Notes: generated by a model not told the origin, from the sequence alone. A stretch of 15,848 nt of DNA from Bacteroidaceae bacterium (GCA_017961965.1 JAGCWG010000099.1:1-15848); one strand, 5' to 3'. Shown: positions 1 through 7,903, numbered from the stretch's first letter. Program-made: numbers and translations.

Positions 1-52
1 AACCGTAAGGACGCGATTGGACAACAGATCAAAACGCCGACGAAGTGGATGA

Positions 53-1444
53 ACTGCCCGTCTCGCCGCGCTAATAAAGCGTATCCCAACTACGCCAATC
101 AAGCGGTTATCAATGCGACAGCTCAAACCAGAAGAAGTGTATGAGTACGCAAGCGAAGATGCTGACGTGACACTCAAGCTTAAGAATATCCTTGCTAAGG
201 AAATTAACGAAAAGGGTTTCACAAAATTGTTTAAGGAAATAGAAATGCCACTCGTTCCTGTACTTGCACGCATGGAAATAGAAGGTGCACGTATTGACAC
301 TAATTCACTCAAGGAAACATCACGTCTCTTCACAGAGAAGATGAACGAGATTGAAAAGAGCATACGTGAGACAGCAGGCGAAGAGATAAACATATCATCA
401 CCTAAACAGATAGGCGAACTGCTGTTCGACAAACTTAAAATCTCTGATAAGGCAAAGAAAACAAAGACAGGTCAATACGTTACATCAGAAGAAGTGCTGA
501 ACACACTCGTTGGCAAGCATCCAGTGGTACAGCAAATACTTGACTACAGAGGCTACAAAAAGCTTCTGAGTACATATATTGACGCACTTCCTGAACTTAT
601 AAATCCAAGGACAGGCAAGATACATACGTCATACAACCAGGCGGTAACAACAACAGGACGACTTAGTTCAAGCAATCCTAACCTACAGAACATCCCTATC
701 AGGGACGAGAATGGAAAAGAAGTAAGAAAAGCTTTCATTCCAGAACAAGGATGTGAGTTCTTTTCAGCAGACTACAGCCAGATAGAACTACGTCTTATGG
801 CACATCTATGTGGTGACAAAAACATGGTTGAAGACTTCAATAGCGGACACGATATCCACCGTGCCACAGCAGCAAAAATCTTCAAGAAACCAATGGATGA
901 GGTAACGTCGGACATGAGACGTATGGCAAAGACCGCAAATTTCGGCATTATTTACGGCATCAGCGCCTTTGGACTCGCTGAACGTATGAATGTAAGTAGA
1001 ACCGAAGCAAAGGGCCTTATAGACGAATATTTCGCAACATATCCAGGTGTGAAGGAATACATGGATAAATCAATAGAGAAAGCGAGAGAAAAGGGCTATA
1101 CTGAGACTCTCTTCGGCAGACGATGCCAGTTGCCAGACATTAACTCACGAAATGCGGTAGTACGCGGATATGCTGAACGTAATGCCATCAACTCCCCTAT
1201 CCAAGGTACGGCAGCCGATATCATCAAAATTGCGATGATAAACATTGACCGTCGTATAAGGGAGGAACAACTCAAGTCAAGAATGATTCTTCAGGTGCAT
1301 GACGAATTGAACTTAACAGTTGTACCAGAGGAAAAAGAAAGACTTGAAGCTATCGTCAAACAGGAAATGGAAGGTGCCACTACCCTATCTGTTCCTCTCC
1401 TTGCCGAAAGTGGCTGGGGAAAGAACTGGCTGGAGGCACATTAA
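53..1444 (+). CDS. polA: DNA polymerase I, C-terminal polymerase part (5' end missing)
   Basis: This is the Klenow-type polymerase domain of family A DNA polymerase I, which fills gaps in repair and replaces Okazaki primers. Numbering from the ATG at 113, motif A DYSQIELR starts at Asp220, motif B follows the RxxxKxxxFGxxYG O-helix pattern (Arg269, Lys273, Phe277, Tyr281), and motif C QVHDEL carries Asp397; the two Asp residues are the metal ligands. The protein ends NWLEAH, as Bacteroidales PolA proteins do. The ATG at 113 is internal: family members are more than 900 residues long, with a 5' nuclease and a 3'-5' exonuclease-like domain before this point. The frame is open only back to base 53, behind a TGA at 50-52, and the residues before LSMRQL do not look like PolA. 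The gene is therefore broken at the left edge, by a chimeric join, sequencing error or real rearrangement. A terminator follows at 1587-1646. Confidence 0.95.
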   Translation, partial: TARLAALIKRIPTTPIKRLSMRQLKPEEVYEYASEDADVTLKLKNILAKEINEKGFTKLFKEIEMPLVPVLARMEIEGARIDTNSLKETSRLFTEKMNEIEKSIRETAGEEINISSPKQIGELLFDKLKISDKAKKTKTGQYVTSEEVLNTLVGKHPVVQQILDYRGYKKLLSTYIDALPELINPRTGKIHTSYNQAVTTTGRLSSSNPNLQNIPIRDENGKEVRKAFIPEQGCEFFSADYSQIELRLMAHLCGDKNMVEDFNSGHDIHRATAAKIFKKPMDEVTSDMRRMAKTANFGIIYGISAFGLAERMNVSRTEAKGLIDEYFATYPGVKEYMDKSIEKAREKGYTETLFGRRCQLPDINSRNAVVRGYAERNAINSPIQGTAADIIKIAMINIDRRIREEQLKSRMILQVHDELNLTVVPEEKERLEAIVKQEMEGATTLSVPLLAESGWGKNWLEAH

Positions 1445-1520
1445 CAATTAAAAATTTAAAATTAAGAATGCATAATTAGCTTCACTGAGTTCTTTCGAAT
1501 TCAGAATTTACAATTAGGAT
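1443..1520. repeat. AT-rich intergenic repeat, copy 1 (after polA)
   Basis: AT-rich sequence beginning at the polA stop. It shares AATTAAGAAT (1460-1469) with copies at 7735 and 15633, AATTCAGAATT (1498-1508) with 15626, and CATAATTA (1471-1478) with 15651. The copies are degenerate and have no coding capacity. Confidence 0.55.
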
Positions 1521-1533
1521 ACTATATTATGCA

Positions 1534-1574
1534 ATCATAAGACACCACATCTTATGATGAAAAGATATATATCT
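1534..1574. repeat. Two inverted repeats between polA and its terminator
   Basis: A perfect 9-bp inverted repeat (ATCATAAGA at 1534-1542, TCTTATGAT at 1550-1558, 7-base loop) is followed by a perfect 12-bp palindrome AGATATATATCT at 1563-1574. Neither is followed by a T-tract, so neither looks like a terminator by itself. They could fold at the 3' end of the polA transcript or belong to a small RNA ending at the terminator downstream. Confidence 0.6.
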
Positions 1575-1586
1575 GACAACATTTAT

Positions 1587-1646
1587 ACCCATATCTCCCG
1601 ACAATTAGATGTACATCTGCCGGACGGGAGATATGGGTTATTTTTT
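1587..1646 (+). terminator. Rho-independent terminator of polA
   Basis: A perfect 14-bp stem is formed by ACCCATATCTCCCG (1587-1600) and CGGGAGATATGGGT (1625-1638), followed by TA and a run of six T (1641-1646). The 24-base loop contains a second perfect palindrome, AGATGTACATCT (1607-1618), so the hairpin can be two-tiered. The T-tract lies only on the plus-strand side, which assigns it to polA. Confidence 0.85.
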
Positions 1647-1660
1647 GTAATATTATAATG

Positions 1661-1694
1661 AAAAAAGGAGTTAAGGCAAAAACGCCCTAACTCC
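1661..1694 (-). terminator. Rho-independent terminator of the parE-coaD-ctpA-ybeY operon
   Basis: Read on the minus strand, arms at 1694-1684 and 1677-1667 pair over 11 bp with one G-U pair, around a 6-base loop. They are followed by six T (plus-strand A at 1661-1666). On the plus strand the same position would be an A-C mismatch with no T-tract, so the orientation is minus. It lies about 45 bases beyond the ybeY stop. Confidence 0.8.
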
Positions 1695-1727
1695 CATATT
1701 GAAATTATTGAAAAACTATCAAATATA

Positions 1728-1757
1728 AATTGTGAATTATGAATTATGAATTAATTC
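1728..1757 (-). repeat. AT-rich intergenic repeat, copy 2 (overlaps the end of ybeY)
   Basis: On the minus strand this contains CATAATTCACAATT (plus 1728-1741), identical over 14 bases to 7725-7738 downstream of the OmpA-family gene. The element reaches into ybeY and encodes its last few residues and stop. Confidence 0.6.
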
Positions 1758-2234
1758 CAACGCTTTGTTCTCGGCAGCTTCCATAATCTCACGTTCACCT
1801 GGACCCTTATCATTGATGCCTACAAGATGGAGGATGCCGTGAATAATCACGCGATGAAGCTCCTCATCGTACGTTGTCTTCTGTTGTTCTGCATTGGAGC
1901 GAACAGTATCAAGACTAATGAACAAGTCACCAGATATAGTGTCCTTAATACCCATCTCAGCAAGGTCATCACAATAGTCAAAAGTGATAATATCTGTGTA
2001 ATAATCATGCTGAAGATACTGACGATTTACCTCAAGAATCTTATCATCATTGCAGAAGATATAGGCAATGTCACCTACCTTCTTGCCATAAGAGGCTGCA
2101 ACAGCCTTAATCCAGGCACTTGTGTCTCGTTTCTTGATAGATGGCATCTTGACACCATCAACATTGTATGTAATCATATTGCCAAAGTTTAGAGTTGATA
2201 GTTTATCGTATAAAGACTTTACTGTGTTCATCAA
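1737..2234 (-). CDS. ybeY: Endoribonuclease YbeY, rRNA maturation factor
   Basis: YbeY is a single-domain metal-dependent RNase acting in 16S rRNA 3'-end maturation and ribosome quality control. The signature is at residues 132-142, IHGILHLVGIND: His132 and His136 are the first two metal ligands, and the third ligand position, His in E. coli, is Asp142 here. From memory, Bacteroidales homologues also carry GINDKGPGEREIMEAAENKA, so this is probably a lineage feature rather than damage. The protein is 165 residues from the first ATG. Bacteroidales homologues start near MITY, which matches Met20 (ATG at 2175-2177) and would give 146 residues; I find the inner start more likely, although the outer one lies only 21 bases from the ctpA stop. 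The last residues, LIHNS, and the stop come from an AT-rich repeat. It is the last gene of the minus-strand operon. Confidence 0.93.
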   Translation of the reverse strand: MMNTVKSLYDKLSTLNFGNMITYNVDGVKMPSIKKRDTSAWIKAVAASYGKKVGDIAYIFCNDDKILEVNRQYLQHDYYTDIITFDYCDDLAEMGIKDTISGDLFISLDTVRSNAEQQKTTYDEELHRVIIHGILHLVGINDKGPGEREIMEAAENKALELIHNS

Positions 2235-2255
2235 ATAAACACAATCACGTCTATA

Positions 2256-3920
2256 TTACTGCTTTGTAGAAAGAACCTCCTTATACTTCTCATCCTTTAT
2301 AGCATCCAGACCTCTGAGATAGATTTCATTGAGCGGATTGATAATCTGGAAATATTCATTCATGTTCCAAAGGTCACGGGCAAGAAGAGCCTTAAGCTGA
2401 AGCTTGATTGTAGGAATGGTAAGAGCAAGTGTAGAGTCATTATACACTATCTTAGCCTCTTTAGCCTTCTCAAGAACAATATCAATAAGCTCCTGAGGTA
2501 CTTCATAGCCATTCTTGAAACGTTCAAAATGGCTCATGTCAAAATCGACATCCTTGCCCTTGCTTTCCTTCTTCTTAGCCTTACGGTAAGCATCTATCTG
2601 ATACTCCTTCTCAAAAGTCTTGCGATGGGAATCAAGATACTTCAGCGTAGCCTGTACCACACAACCCTTAGCTGTAAGTTCACGATGAAGTCGTGTATAA
2701 CGTGTTGTATCAAGAGGAACATAGACATCCGGCATGATACCACCACCACCATATACTATACGACCAGCCTTAGTATGATACATAAGAGAATCAGGAAAAT
2801 GTATGCTGTCCGGATTCATAAGCTCTCCACTATTAAGACGGTCGAGCATATCATTTTCGTATGCCTTATTGTCACCCTTTACATAAGGCTTCTGGAAACA
2901 ACGTCCTACAGGGCTGTAATAATGGGCTACGGTAAGACGGATAAGACTACCGTCTGGAAGGTTGATAGGACGCTGTACAAGGCCCTTTGCAAAGGTTCTA
3001 CGGCCTACTATCACTCCCCTATCATTATCCTGCAAAGCACCAGAAAGAATCTCGGATGCAGAAGCTGTATATCCATCCACAAGTACAACAACCTTGTCGA
3101 TGTCCATTGTATTGGCTGTAGCACGGAAGTTTCTCCTTCCTTGTGAACGTCCCTCTGTATAGACAATCATCTCATCATTTGAGAGAAACTCATCGGCCAT
3201 CTGTACGGCTGCCTGAAGGTAGCCACCGCCATTACCCTGAAGGTCAATAATGATATCCTTCATACCCAGCTTCTTCAACCTATTGCAAGCTTTTACAAAC
3301 TCGTCATGGGTTGTTGCTCCGAAACTGCTGATACGCACATATCCAGTAGTATTGTCTATCATGTATGAGGCATCAACGGTATAGAGAGGAATCTTGTCAC
3401 GAGTGACAACAAACGTGAGCTTATCCTTTATGCCACGACGTATGACCCCCAATTTTACCTTAGTACCCTTTGGTCCCCTGAGACGCTTCATAATATCGTC
3501 ACGCGACATCTTCACTCCAGCTATGGCTGTATCATTAACGGAAACAATCTTGTCGCCACAGATGATGCCTACCTTATCACTCGGACCACCACTCACAGGC
3601 TGAATCACCACGAGGGTGTCCTCCGACATGTTGTACTGCACGCCTATTCCGTCAAAACCTCCGTCAAGCGGTTCATTAAGAGCCTGCACCTCCCTGGCTG
3701 GAGTATATGTAGAATGAGGGTCAAGCTCCTTGAGCATGCCCTTTACTCCGTTCTCTATAACACTCTTAGGATCAATTTTATCAACATACAGCATATTGAT
3801 ACTGTGATAGGTCATCATCAATTTTCTCAGCTGTACTTCATCAAGGATATCAGACTGTTGCTGGGCATGAACACCACCAGATAATAAAGCAGTCAGTATA
3901 GGTATAAGTATTTTTTTCAT
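2256..3920 (-). CDS. ctpA: C-terminal processing protease, S41 family, exported
   Basis: A periplasmic serine protease of the CtpA/Tsp family, which trims or degrades envelope proteins from their C termini. Residues 1-19 form a type I signal peptide (MKK, hydrophobic core, cleavage after VHA); there is no lipobox Cys. A PDZ domain lies about 85-172 (GGFDGIGV, GDKIVSVND). The protease core follows: IIIDLQGNGGGYL (223-235), the nucleophile region TASASE with likely Ser287, and GRRTFAKGLVQ with general base Lys312, at the 25-residue Ser-Lys spacing known from CtpA. Residues about 380-554 are a C-terminal extension rich in charged helices, of unknown role, as I recall from other Bacteroidetes members. 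The start lies 6 bases after the coaD stop, so the two are almost certainly cotranscribed and perhaps translationally coupled. Its substrates cannot be read from the sequence. Confidence 0.93.
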   Translation of the reverse strand: MKKILIPILTALLSGGVHAQQQSDILDEVQLRKLMMTYHSINMLYVDKIDPKSVIENGVKGMLKELDPHSTYTPAREVQALNEPLDGGFDGIGVQYNMSEDTLVVIQPVSGGPSDKVGIICGDKIVSVNDTAIAGVKMSRDDIMKRLRGPKGTKVKLGVIRRGIKDKLTFVVTRDKIPLYTVDASYMIDNTTGYVRISSFGATTHDEFVKACNRLKKLGMKDIIIDLQGNGGGYLQAAVQMADEFLSNDEMIVYTEGRSQGRRNFRATANTMDIDKVVVLVDGYTASASEILSGALQDNDRGVIVGRRTFAKGLVQRPINLPDGSLIRLTVAHYYSPVGRCFQKPYVKGDNKAYENDMLDRLNSGELMNPDSIHFPDSLMYHTKAGRIVYGGGGIMPDVYVPLDTTRYTRLHRELTAKGCVVQATLKYLDSHRKTFEKEYQIDAYRKAKKKESKGKDVDFDMSHFERFKNGYEVPQELIDIVLEKAKEAKIVYNDSTLALTIPTIKLQLKALLARDLWNMNEYFQIINPLNEIYLRGLDAIKDEKYKEVLSTKQ

Positions 3921-3926
3921 TTCTAT

Positions 3927-4367
3927 TTATTCCGGTAAAAATTGTGAAACGTCCTTACCGTAGCTCATAAGCTCGCGAACGACACTTGAGCTTACACAGG
4001 ACAATTCAGGTTCAGTAAAGAGAAGAATGGTCTCTATGCCGCTAAGACGCTTATTGACATCAGCTATGTTACGCTCAAACTCGAAATCGGAAACTGAGCG
4101 TACTCCCCTCACAAGAAAGTCTGCACCTACAGATTTGGCACAATCTACCGTGAGTCCAGTATAGCTCACTACTCTTACTCTCGGATTATCGGCATACAAT
4201 TTCTCAATGTAACGAATCCTTTCCTCCACGGGAAACATATTCTTCTTGACATAATTGATACCAATAGCAACAATAATCTCATCAGCCACGTTCTTGAGAA
4301 CGCGGTCAACAATGGACTGATGTCCACGAGTGAATGGATCAAAGGACCCGGCAAATAGTGCTATCAT
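3927..4367 (-). CDS. coaD: Phosphopantetheine adenylyltransferase
   Basis: CoaD transfers AMP from ATP to 4'-phosphopantetheine, giving dephospho-CoA, the penultimate step of coenzyme A synthesis in the cytoplasm. The nucleotidyltransferase signature is at the N terminus: [10 protein letters not shown] (residues 7-16) with the T/HxGH motif at Thr13-His16. Lys41 of VKKNMFP, the RGVR segment (87-90) and VSSSVVRE (125-132) match the family substrate-binding positions. At 146 residues it is slightly short for the family (about 155-165) but complete at both ends. Its ATG overlaps the parE stop in an ATGA (4364-4367), implying translational coupling with the topoisomerase gene. Confidence 0.95.
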   Translation of the reverse strand: MIALFAGSFDPFTRGHQSIVDRVLKNVADEIIVAIGINYVKKNMFPVEERIRYIEKLYADNPRVRVVSYTGLTVDCAKSVGADFLVRGVRSVSDFEFERNIADVNKRLSGIETILLFTEPELSCVSSSVVRELMSYGKDVSQFLPE

Positions 4368-6328
4368 TCTTCTTCTGCTAATTCAGTATCTTCCTCTGGC
4401 ACGTCTTCCTCTATCACAAGATTATTGATAATAAAGTTCTGACGTTCCATTGTATTCTTTCCCATATAGTATTCGAGGAGTTCCTTCACCTGGTCAGTCT
4501 TGCGGAGAGTAACCTCTTCAAGACGCATGTCAGGACCAATGAAGTTCTTGAACTCGTCTGGCGAAATCTCACCAAGACCTTTGAATCGTGTGATTTCAGG
4601 GTCTGGAGATAACATCTTTATGGCGTTCTTACGCTCCTCGTCTGTATAACAATACACGGTAACGAAGTCACCAGTATCTTTCTTTCCCTTAGTGAGTTCT
4701 TCAAGATACTCTTTCTTCACACGCTTACGTCTCTGACGCACTCGGAAGAGAGGTGTCTGGAGAATGTGTACGTGTCCCTTACGGATAAGCTCTGGGAAGA
4801 ACTGCAAGAAGAATGTAATCATCAACAGACGAATGTGCATACCATCCACATCGGCATCTGTAGCCACGATGACCTTATTGTATCGGAGTCCTTCGATACC
4901 GTCTTCTATGTTAAGGGCAGCCTGAAGGAGATTGAACTCCTCGTTTTCATACACCACCTTCTTTGTCAATCCAAAGCAGTTGAGAGGCTTACCCTTGAGA
5001 GAGAATACTGCCTGAGTGTTCACATCACGGCTCTTTGTGATACTACCACTCGCAGAGTCACCCTCTGTGATGAAGATACAACTGTCTTCCTTCAGGTCAC
5101 CCTTAGCATCGTTGAGATGCACACGACAGTCGCGAAGCTTACGGTTATGGAGATTAGCCTTCTTTGCCCTCTCCCTTGCAAGCTTTGTTACACCAGCTAT
5201 AGCCTTACGGTCACGCTCGTTGTCCTGTATCTTCTGCTGGATAATCTCAGCTACGTCAAGGTTCTTGTGAAGATAGTTATCCACCTCCTCCTTGATAAAG
5301 TCGCCAACGAACTTATTGACGCTTATTCCGCCACCAGGCTCCATAGTGAGCGAACCGAGCTTAATCTTTGTCTGCGACTCAAACTGTGGCTCTTGCACAT
5401 TGATGGCAATGGCAGCTACGATACCGCTACGCACATCACTCAAATCATAGTTTTTATTAAAGAAATCCTTGATTGTACGTGCAATATGCTCCTTGAACGC
5501 ACTCTGGTGAGTACCACCCTGTATGGTGTGCTGACCATTGACAAATGAGTGATACTCCTCACCATATTGCTGATTGGTATGTGTAAAGGCAATCTCTATA
5601 TCCTCACCTTTGAGATGGATGATGTCATAGAGAGGTTGAGTATCCATAGTGTCAACGAGCAAATCCTTCAGACCATTGCGTGAAGTGATGCGTCGCTGGT
5701 TATAGTAAATCTCAAGACCTGTATTGAGGTAAGTGTAATTGCGGAGCATAGTCTCCACAAATTCACCTTGGAACTTATAGTTGAGGAAGAGAGTATTGTC
5801 AGGAATGAAATGAATGTAAGTACCTGTTTCTTCATCCGATTTCTCAATCTTATTCGAAATAAGTTCACCCTTCTCAAAGATGGCAGTACGTACCATTCCG
5901 TCACGGTAGCTTCTTACCTCAAAGAGCGAAGACAATGCGTTGACAGCCTTGGTACCCACACCGTTAAGACCTATTGACTTTTGGAAAGCCTTGGAGTCAT
6001 ACTTACCTCCAGTATTGAGGATAGATACAGCCTCAACCATCTTACCTTGCGGAATTCCACGACCATAGTCCCTGACAGTCACCTCAAGGTCGTCCGTAAT
6101 ATCAACCTCGATGCGCTTGCCTGCCTTCATCTTGAACTCGTCGATGGAGTTATCAATAATTTCCTTTAGAAGTACATAGATTCCATCCTCAGCATGGGAA
6201 CCGTCACCAAGGCGTCCGATATACATACCAGGACGAAGACGAATGTGCTGAACACCCGTGAGGGTGATAATGTTGTCATCTTTGTACTCAGGTTGTTTAG
6301 GTTCTTGAATATTTATTTCTTCACTCAT
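4364..6328 (-). CDS. parE: DNA topoisomerase IV subunit B (type IIA, GyrB/ParE family)
   Basis: This is the ATPase subunit of a type IIA topoisomerase; with ParC it decatenates daughter chromosomes. The GHKL ATPase has [10 protein letters not shown] (Glu56, Asn60), DYGRGIP (Asp87), NTGGKYD and [13 protein letters not shown] (120-132). The transducer carries the QTK loop (Lys321). The TOPRIM domain has EGDSASGS (Glu422) and DADVDG (Asp491, 493, 495), followed by RFKGLGE (581-587). The length of 654 residues suits ParE, with no GyrB-type insertion in the TOPRIM region; the choice of ParE over a second GyrB rests on length and resemblance, since parC is not in the window. The acidic tail [15 protein letters not shown] is probably disordered. 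It is the first gene of the minus-strand operon, with a candidate promoter -7 at 6392-6399. Confidence 0.9.
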   Translation of the reverse strand: MSEEINIQEPKQPEYKDDNIITLTGVQHIRLRPGMYIGRLGDGSHAEDGIYVLLKEIIDNSIDEFKMKAGKRIEVDITDDLEVTVRDYGRGIPQGKMVEAVSILNTGGKYDSKAFQKSIGLNGVGTKAVNALSSLFEVRSYRDGMVRTAIFEKGELISNKIEKSDEETGTYIHFIPDNTLFLNYKFQGEFVETMLRNYTYLNTGLEIYYNQRRITSRNGLKDLLVDTMDTQPLYDIIHLKGEDIEIAFTHTNQQYGEEYHSFVNGQHTIQGGTHQSAFKEHIARTIKDFFNKNYDLSDVRSGIVAAIAINVQEPQFESQTKIKLGSLTMEPGGGISVNKFVGDFIKEEVDNYLHKNLDVAEIIQQKIQDNERDRKAIAGVTKLARERAKKANLHNRKLRDCRVHLNDAKGDLKEDSCIFITEGDSASGSITKSRDVNTQAVFSLKGKPLNCFGLTKKVVYENEEFNLLQAALNIEDGIEGLRYNKVIVATDADVDGMHIRLLMITFFLQFFPELIRKGHVHILQTPLFRVRQRRKRVKKEYLEELTKGKKDTGDFVTVYCYTDEERKNAIKMLSPDPEITRFKGLGEISPDEFKNFIGPDMRLEEVTLRKTDQVKELLEYYMGKNTMERQNFIINNLVIEEDVPEEDTELAEEE

Positions 6329-6391
6329 ATTTTGTTAAAATATACATGCTAATATTAGGCACACAGAGCACCTATATACATTAAATTTGCG

Positions 6392-6399
6392 CAAATATA
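6392..6399 (-). promoter_or_regulatory. Candidate Bacteroidetes -7 element for parE operon
   Basis: The minus strand reads TATATTTG, an exact match to TAnnTTTG, about 63 bases upstream of the parE ATG. I find no TTTG at the usual 19-21 bp spacing (the nearest similar sequence is ATTG at about 25), so the -33 half is weak. It abuts a plus-strand TAAATTTG (6382-6389) within the palindrome ATTTGCGCAAAT (6385-6396). Confidence 0.5.
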
Positions 6400-6418
6400 C
6401 AAAATTTTCGGTTTTTGT

Positions 6419-6450
6419 TTTGTTCAATTATTTAATATTAACTAATTTTG
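6419..6450 (+). promoter_or_regulatory. Bacteroidetes-type promoter of the OmpA-family gene
   Basis: The -33 TTTG (6419-6422) and -7 TAATTTTG (6443-6450) are separated by exactly 20 bp, matching the Bacteroidetes consensus TTTG / 19-21 / TAnnTTTG. Transcription would start near 6456-6460, giving a leader of about 30 bases. This promoter also argues against any upstream extension of the coding region. Confidence 0.75.
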
Positions 6451-6488
6451 AGGCCAAAATATTAACGAACCTTTATTTTTTTACAATT

Positions 6489-7721
6489 ATGCTTAATCTT
6501 AAAACGACAATCGCAGCATCAATTGTTGCATTGTGTGGTACGAATGCCATGGCACAGACAGCAGCTGAGGTACAGGAACAGGAACTCGGCTACAAACCAC
6601 AGCCATACACATTCATTCAGGTACAAGGTGGTGTAGGAACAGTCTTCACAGACGTAAAGGCTACAGAAACCATATTACCAACATTCGGACTCAGCGTAGG
6701 TCGTATGTTCACACCTTCAGTAGGTGCTCGTCTCCACTTCAACGGTTACCGCAGCCGTGGAGCATTCGACCACAAAGATGTCATCTACAAGTACGGACAC
6801 AACTACATCACTACAGATGCAGACCTCATGATTAACGTCATGAACATCTTCCAGGACAAGAACTTCTCAAGGTTCAATCTCTATCTCGTAGGTGGTGTAG
6901 GTCTCTCATACACTTGGAACAACAGCGAGTTCGAATCACTCAGCGGAGTTGCAAAGGCAGCACGATACGACGTTTCAAACGCATGGGGCGACAACCAGAG
7001 CCCACGTCACAGTCTCATCAGCCACAACCTCCGTGCAGGACTTCTTGCAGACTACAACGTAAGCAAGCACTTCAGCATAGGACTTGAGGTTGATATGAAC
7101 TCACTAGACGACCGTTTCAACTCAAAGTATAACAACTCTGACGACTGGATGATGACAGCAATGCTTACTGCCACATACAAGTTCGGTTTCAAGAAGGCAT
7201 CAAAGCCTGCTCCAAAGCCAGTACCTGTTGTAGAACCTATTCCTGAGCCAGAGCCAGAACCAGAGTACGCTACACGTATCGATACTATCTGGTACGACAG
7301 TATCTACTATGAGGAGAGCACAAGAGACCGTCAGATCAAGAAGGAAATCTTCTTCGGACTCCGCGAAAGTGGTGTTGAGACAAGCACCGCACTGATTAAC
7401 GCAGTCGCAGCATTCCTCAAGAACGTAAAGAATGCAGAAATCACTATCACATCATATGCTGATAAGGGCACAGGTACTCCAGAAAAGAACATGGGTTACA
7501 GTAAGACACGTGCCGAGAAGACCAAGAAGGCACTTATCGCAGCAGGTGTAGATCCTAAGATTATCAAGAAGGTAGAATGGAAGGGAGATACCGAACAACC
7601 ATACGCCGAGAACGACAAGAACCGCCTCTCAGTCATCACAGGTCACGGTGTCTATACAGACAAGGATGAGAAGGTAGTCAAGAAGTTCAAGACTAAGGAA
7701 GTAACTTACAGAGTTAAGTAA
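6489..7721 (+). CDS. OmpA-family outer-membrane protein
   Basis: A 410-residue envelope protein probably linking the outer membrane to peptidoglycan. Residues 1-22 form a signal peptide ending NAMA-Q. Residues about 37-235 look like an 8-stranded outer-membrane beta-barrel, with alternating aromatic strands such as FIQVQGGVGTVF, GLSVGRMF and MLTATYKFGF. A Pro/Glu/Lys-rich linker (about 239-260, PKPVPVVEPIPEPEPEPEY) leads to an OmpA-like domain (about 285-390) with TSYADKGTGTPEKN, SKTRAEKTKKAL and NDKNRLSVI, the region of the peptidoglycan-binding Asp and Arg in this family. The frame stays open upstream to a TTG at 6387, but that stretch lies across the promoter and the ATG at 6489 starts a proper signal peptide, so I use it. 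The start context ACAATTATG, without Shine-Dalgarno, is shared with the gene at 8430. The gene is flanked by its own promoter and a strong terminator. The final ~20 residues are Lys-rich and outside the domain. Confidence 0.92.
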   Translation: MLNLKTTIAASIVALCGTNAMAQTAAEVQEQELGYKPQPYTFIQVQGGVGTVFTDVKATETILPTFGLSVGRMFTPSVGARLHFNGYRSRGAFDHKDVIYKYGHNYITTDADLMINVMNIFQDKNFSRFNLYLVGGVGLSYTWNNSEFESLSGVAKAARYDVSNAWGDNQSPRHSLISHNLRAGLLADYNVSKHFSIGLEVDMNSLDDRFNSKYNNSDDWMMTAMLTATYKFGFKKASKPAPKPVPVVEPIPEPEPEPEYATRIDTIWYDSIYYEESTRDRQIKKEIFFGLRESGVETSTALINAVAAFLKNVKNAEITITSYADKGTGTPEKNMGYSKTRAEKTKKALIAAGVDPKIIKKVEWKGDTEQPYAENDKNRLSVITGHGVYTDKDEKVVKKFKTKEVTYRVK

Positions 7722-7724
7722 ATC

Positions 7725-7746
7725 CATAATTCACAATTAAGAATAG
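7725..7746 (+). repeat. AT-rich intergenic repeat, copy 3 (after the OmpA-family gene)
   Basis: Starts 4 bases after the stop. CATAATTCACAATT (7725-7738) is identical to the minus strand at 1741-1728 beside ybeY, and AATTAAGAAT (7735-7744) recurs at 1460 and 15633. Confidence 0.6.
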
Positions 7747-7753
7747 ATAAAGC

Positions 7754-7792
7754 AAAAAGGAGGAAAGAGATTGTTCCCTTTCCTCCTTTTTT
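7754..7792 (+). terminator. Rho-independent terminator of the OmpA-family gene
   Basis: A perfect 14-bp stem (AAAAAGGAGGAAAG at 7754-7767 with CTTTCCTCCTTTTT at 7778-7791), a 10-base loop and a T-tract built into the 3' arm (7787-7792). The A-rich 5' side means it may also act in the reverse direction, although no reverse gene is present. Confidence 0.88.
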
Positions 7793-7848
7793 GTGTTTAA
7801 GCCATGACAAAACTTTTTTACCTACCGAGAGAGAAAAAAAACGAAACA

Positions 7849-7903
7849 AGTACGGTCAAAGTAGAGACTAAGTACTGACTAAGTAGAGACTAAGTAGTAA
7901 CTA
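7849..7903. repeat. Five tandem 11-bp direct repeats
   Basis: Five head-to-tail units with exact 11-base period: AGTACGGTCAA, AGTAGAGACTA, AGTACTGACTA, AGTAGAGACTA, AGTAGTAACTA (consensus AGTAnnGACTA). Units 2 and 4 are identical and lie 22 bases apart. An 11-base period places each unit on the same DNA face, as expected for cooperative protein binding. It lies about 260 bases before the candidate -33 element, which is far for a direct activator site. A degenerate microsatellite-like repeat is the alternative. Confidence 0.8.

Noticed and set aside
1..144. Frame-1 open stretch at the left edge as a separate gene
   Set aside because: It has no recognisable product, ends inside polA, and the segment probably comes from a faulty join.
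2529..3146. Long plus-strand open frame opposite ctpA (205 codons)
   Set aside because: It lies antisense to a clear S41 protease gene and its product is hydrophobic and unlike any protein I recognise; similar antisense frames opposite parE and the large genes were dismissed for the same reason.
6387..6488. N-terminal extension of the OmpA-family protein from a TTG
   Set aside because: It would run through a well-formed promoter (6419-6450) and put 34 residues before a complete signal peptide starting at 6489.
7239..7268. Repeated Glu-Pro codons in the OmpA-family gene as a separate repeat element
   Set aside because: It is the usual Pro-rich linker between barrel and OmpA-like domain, in frame and of ordinary length.
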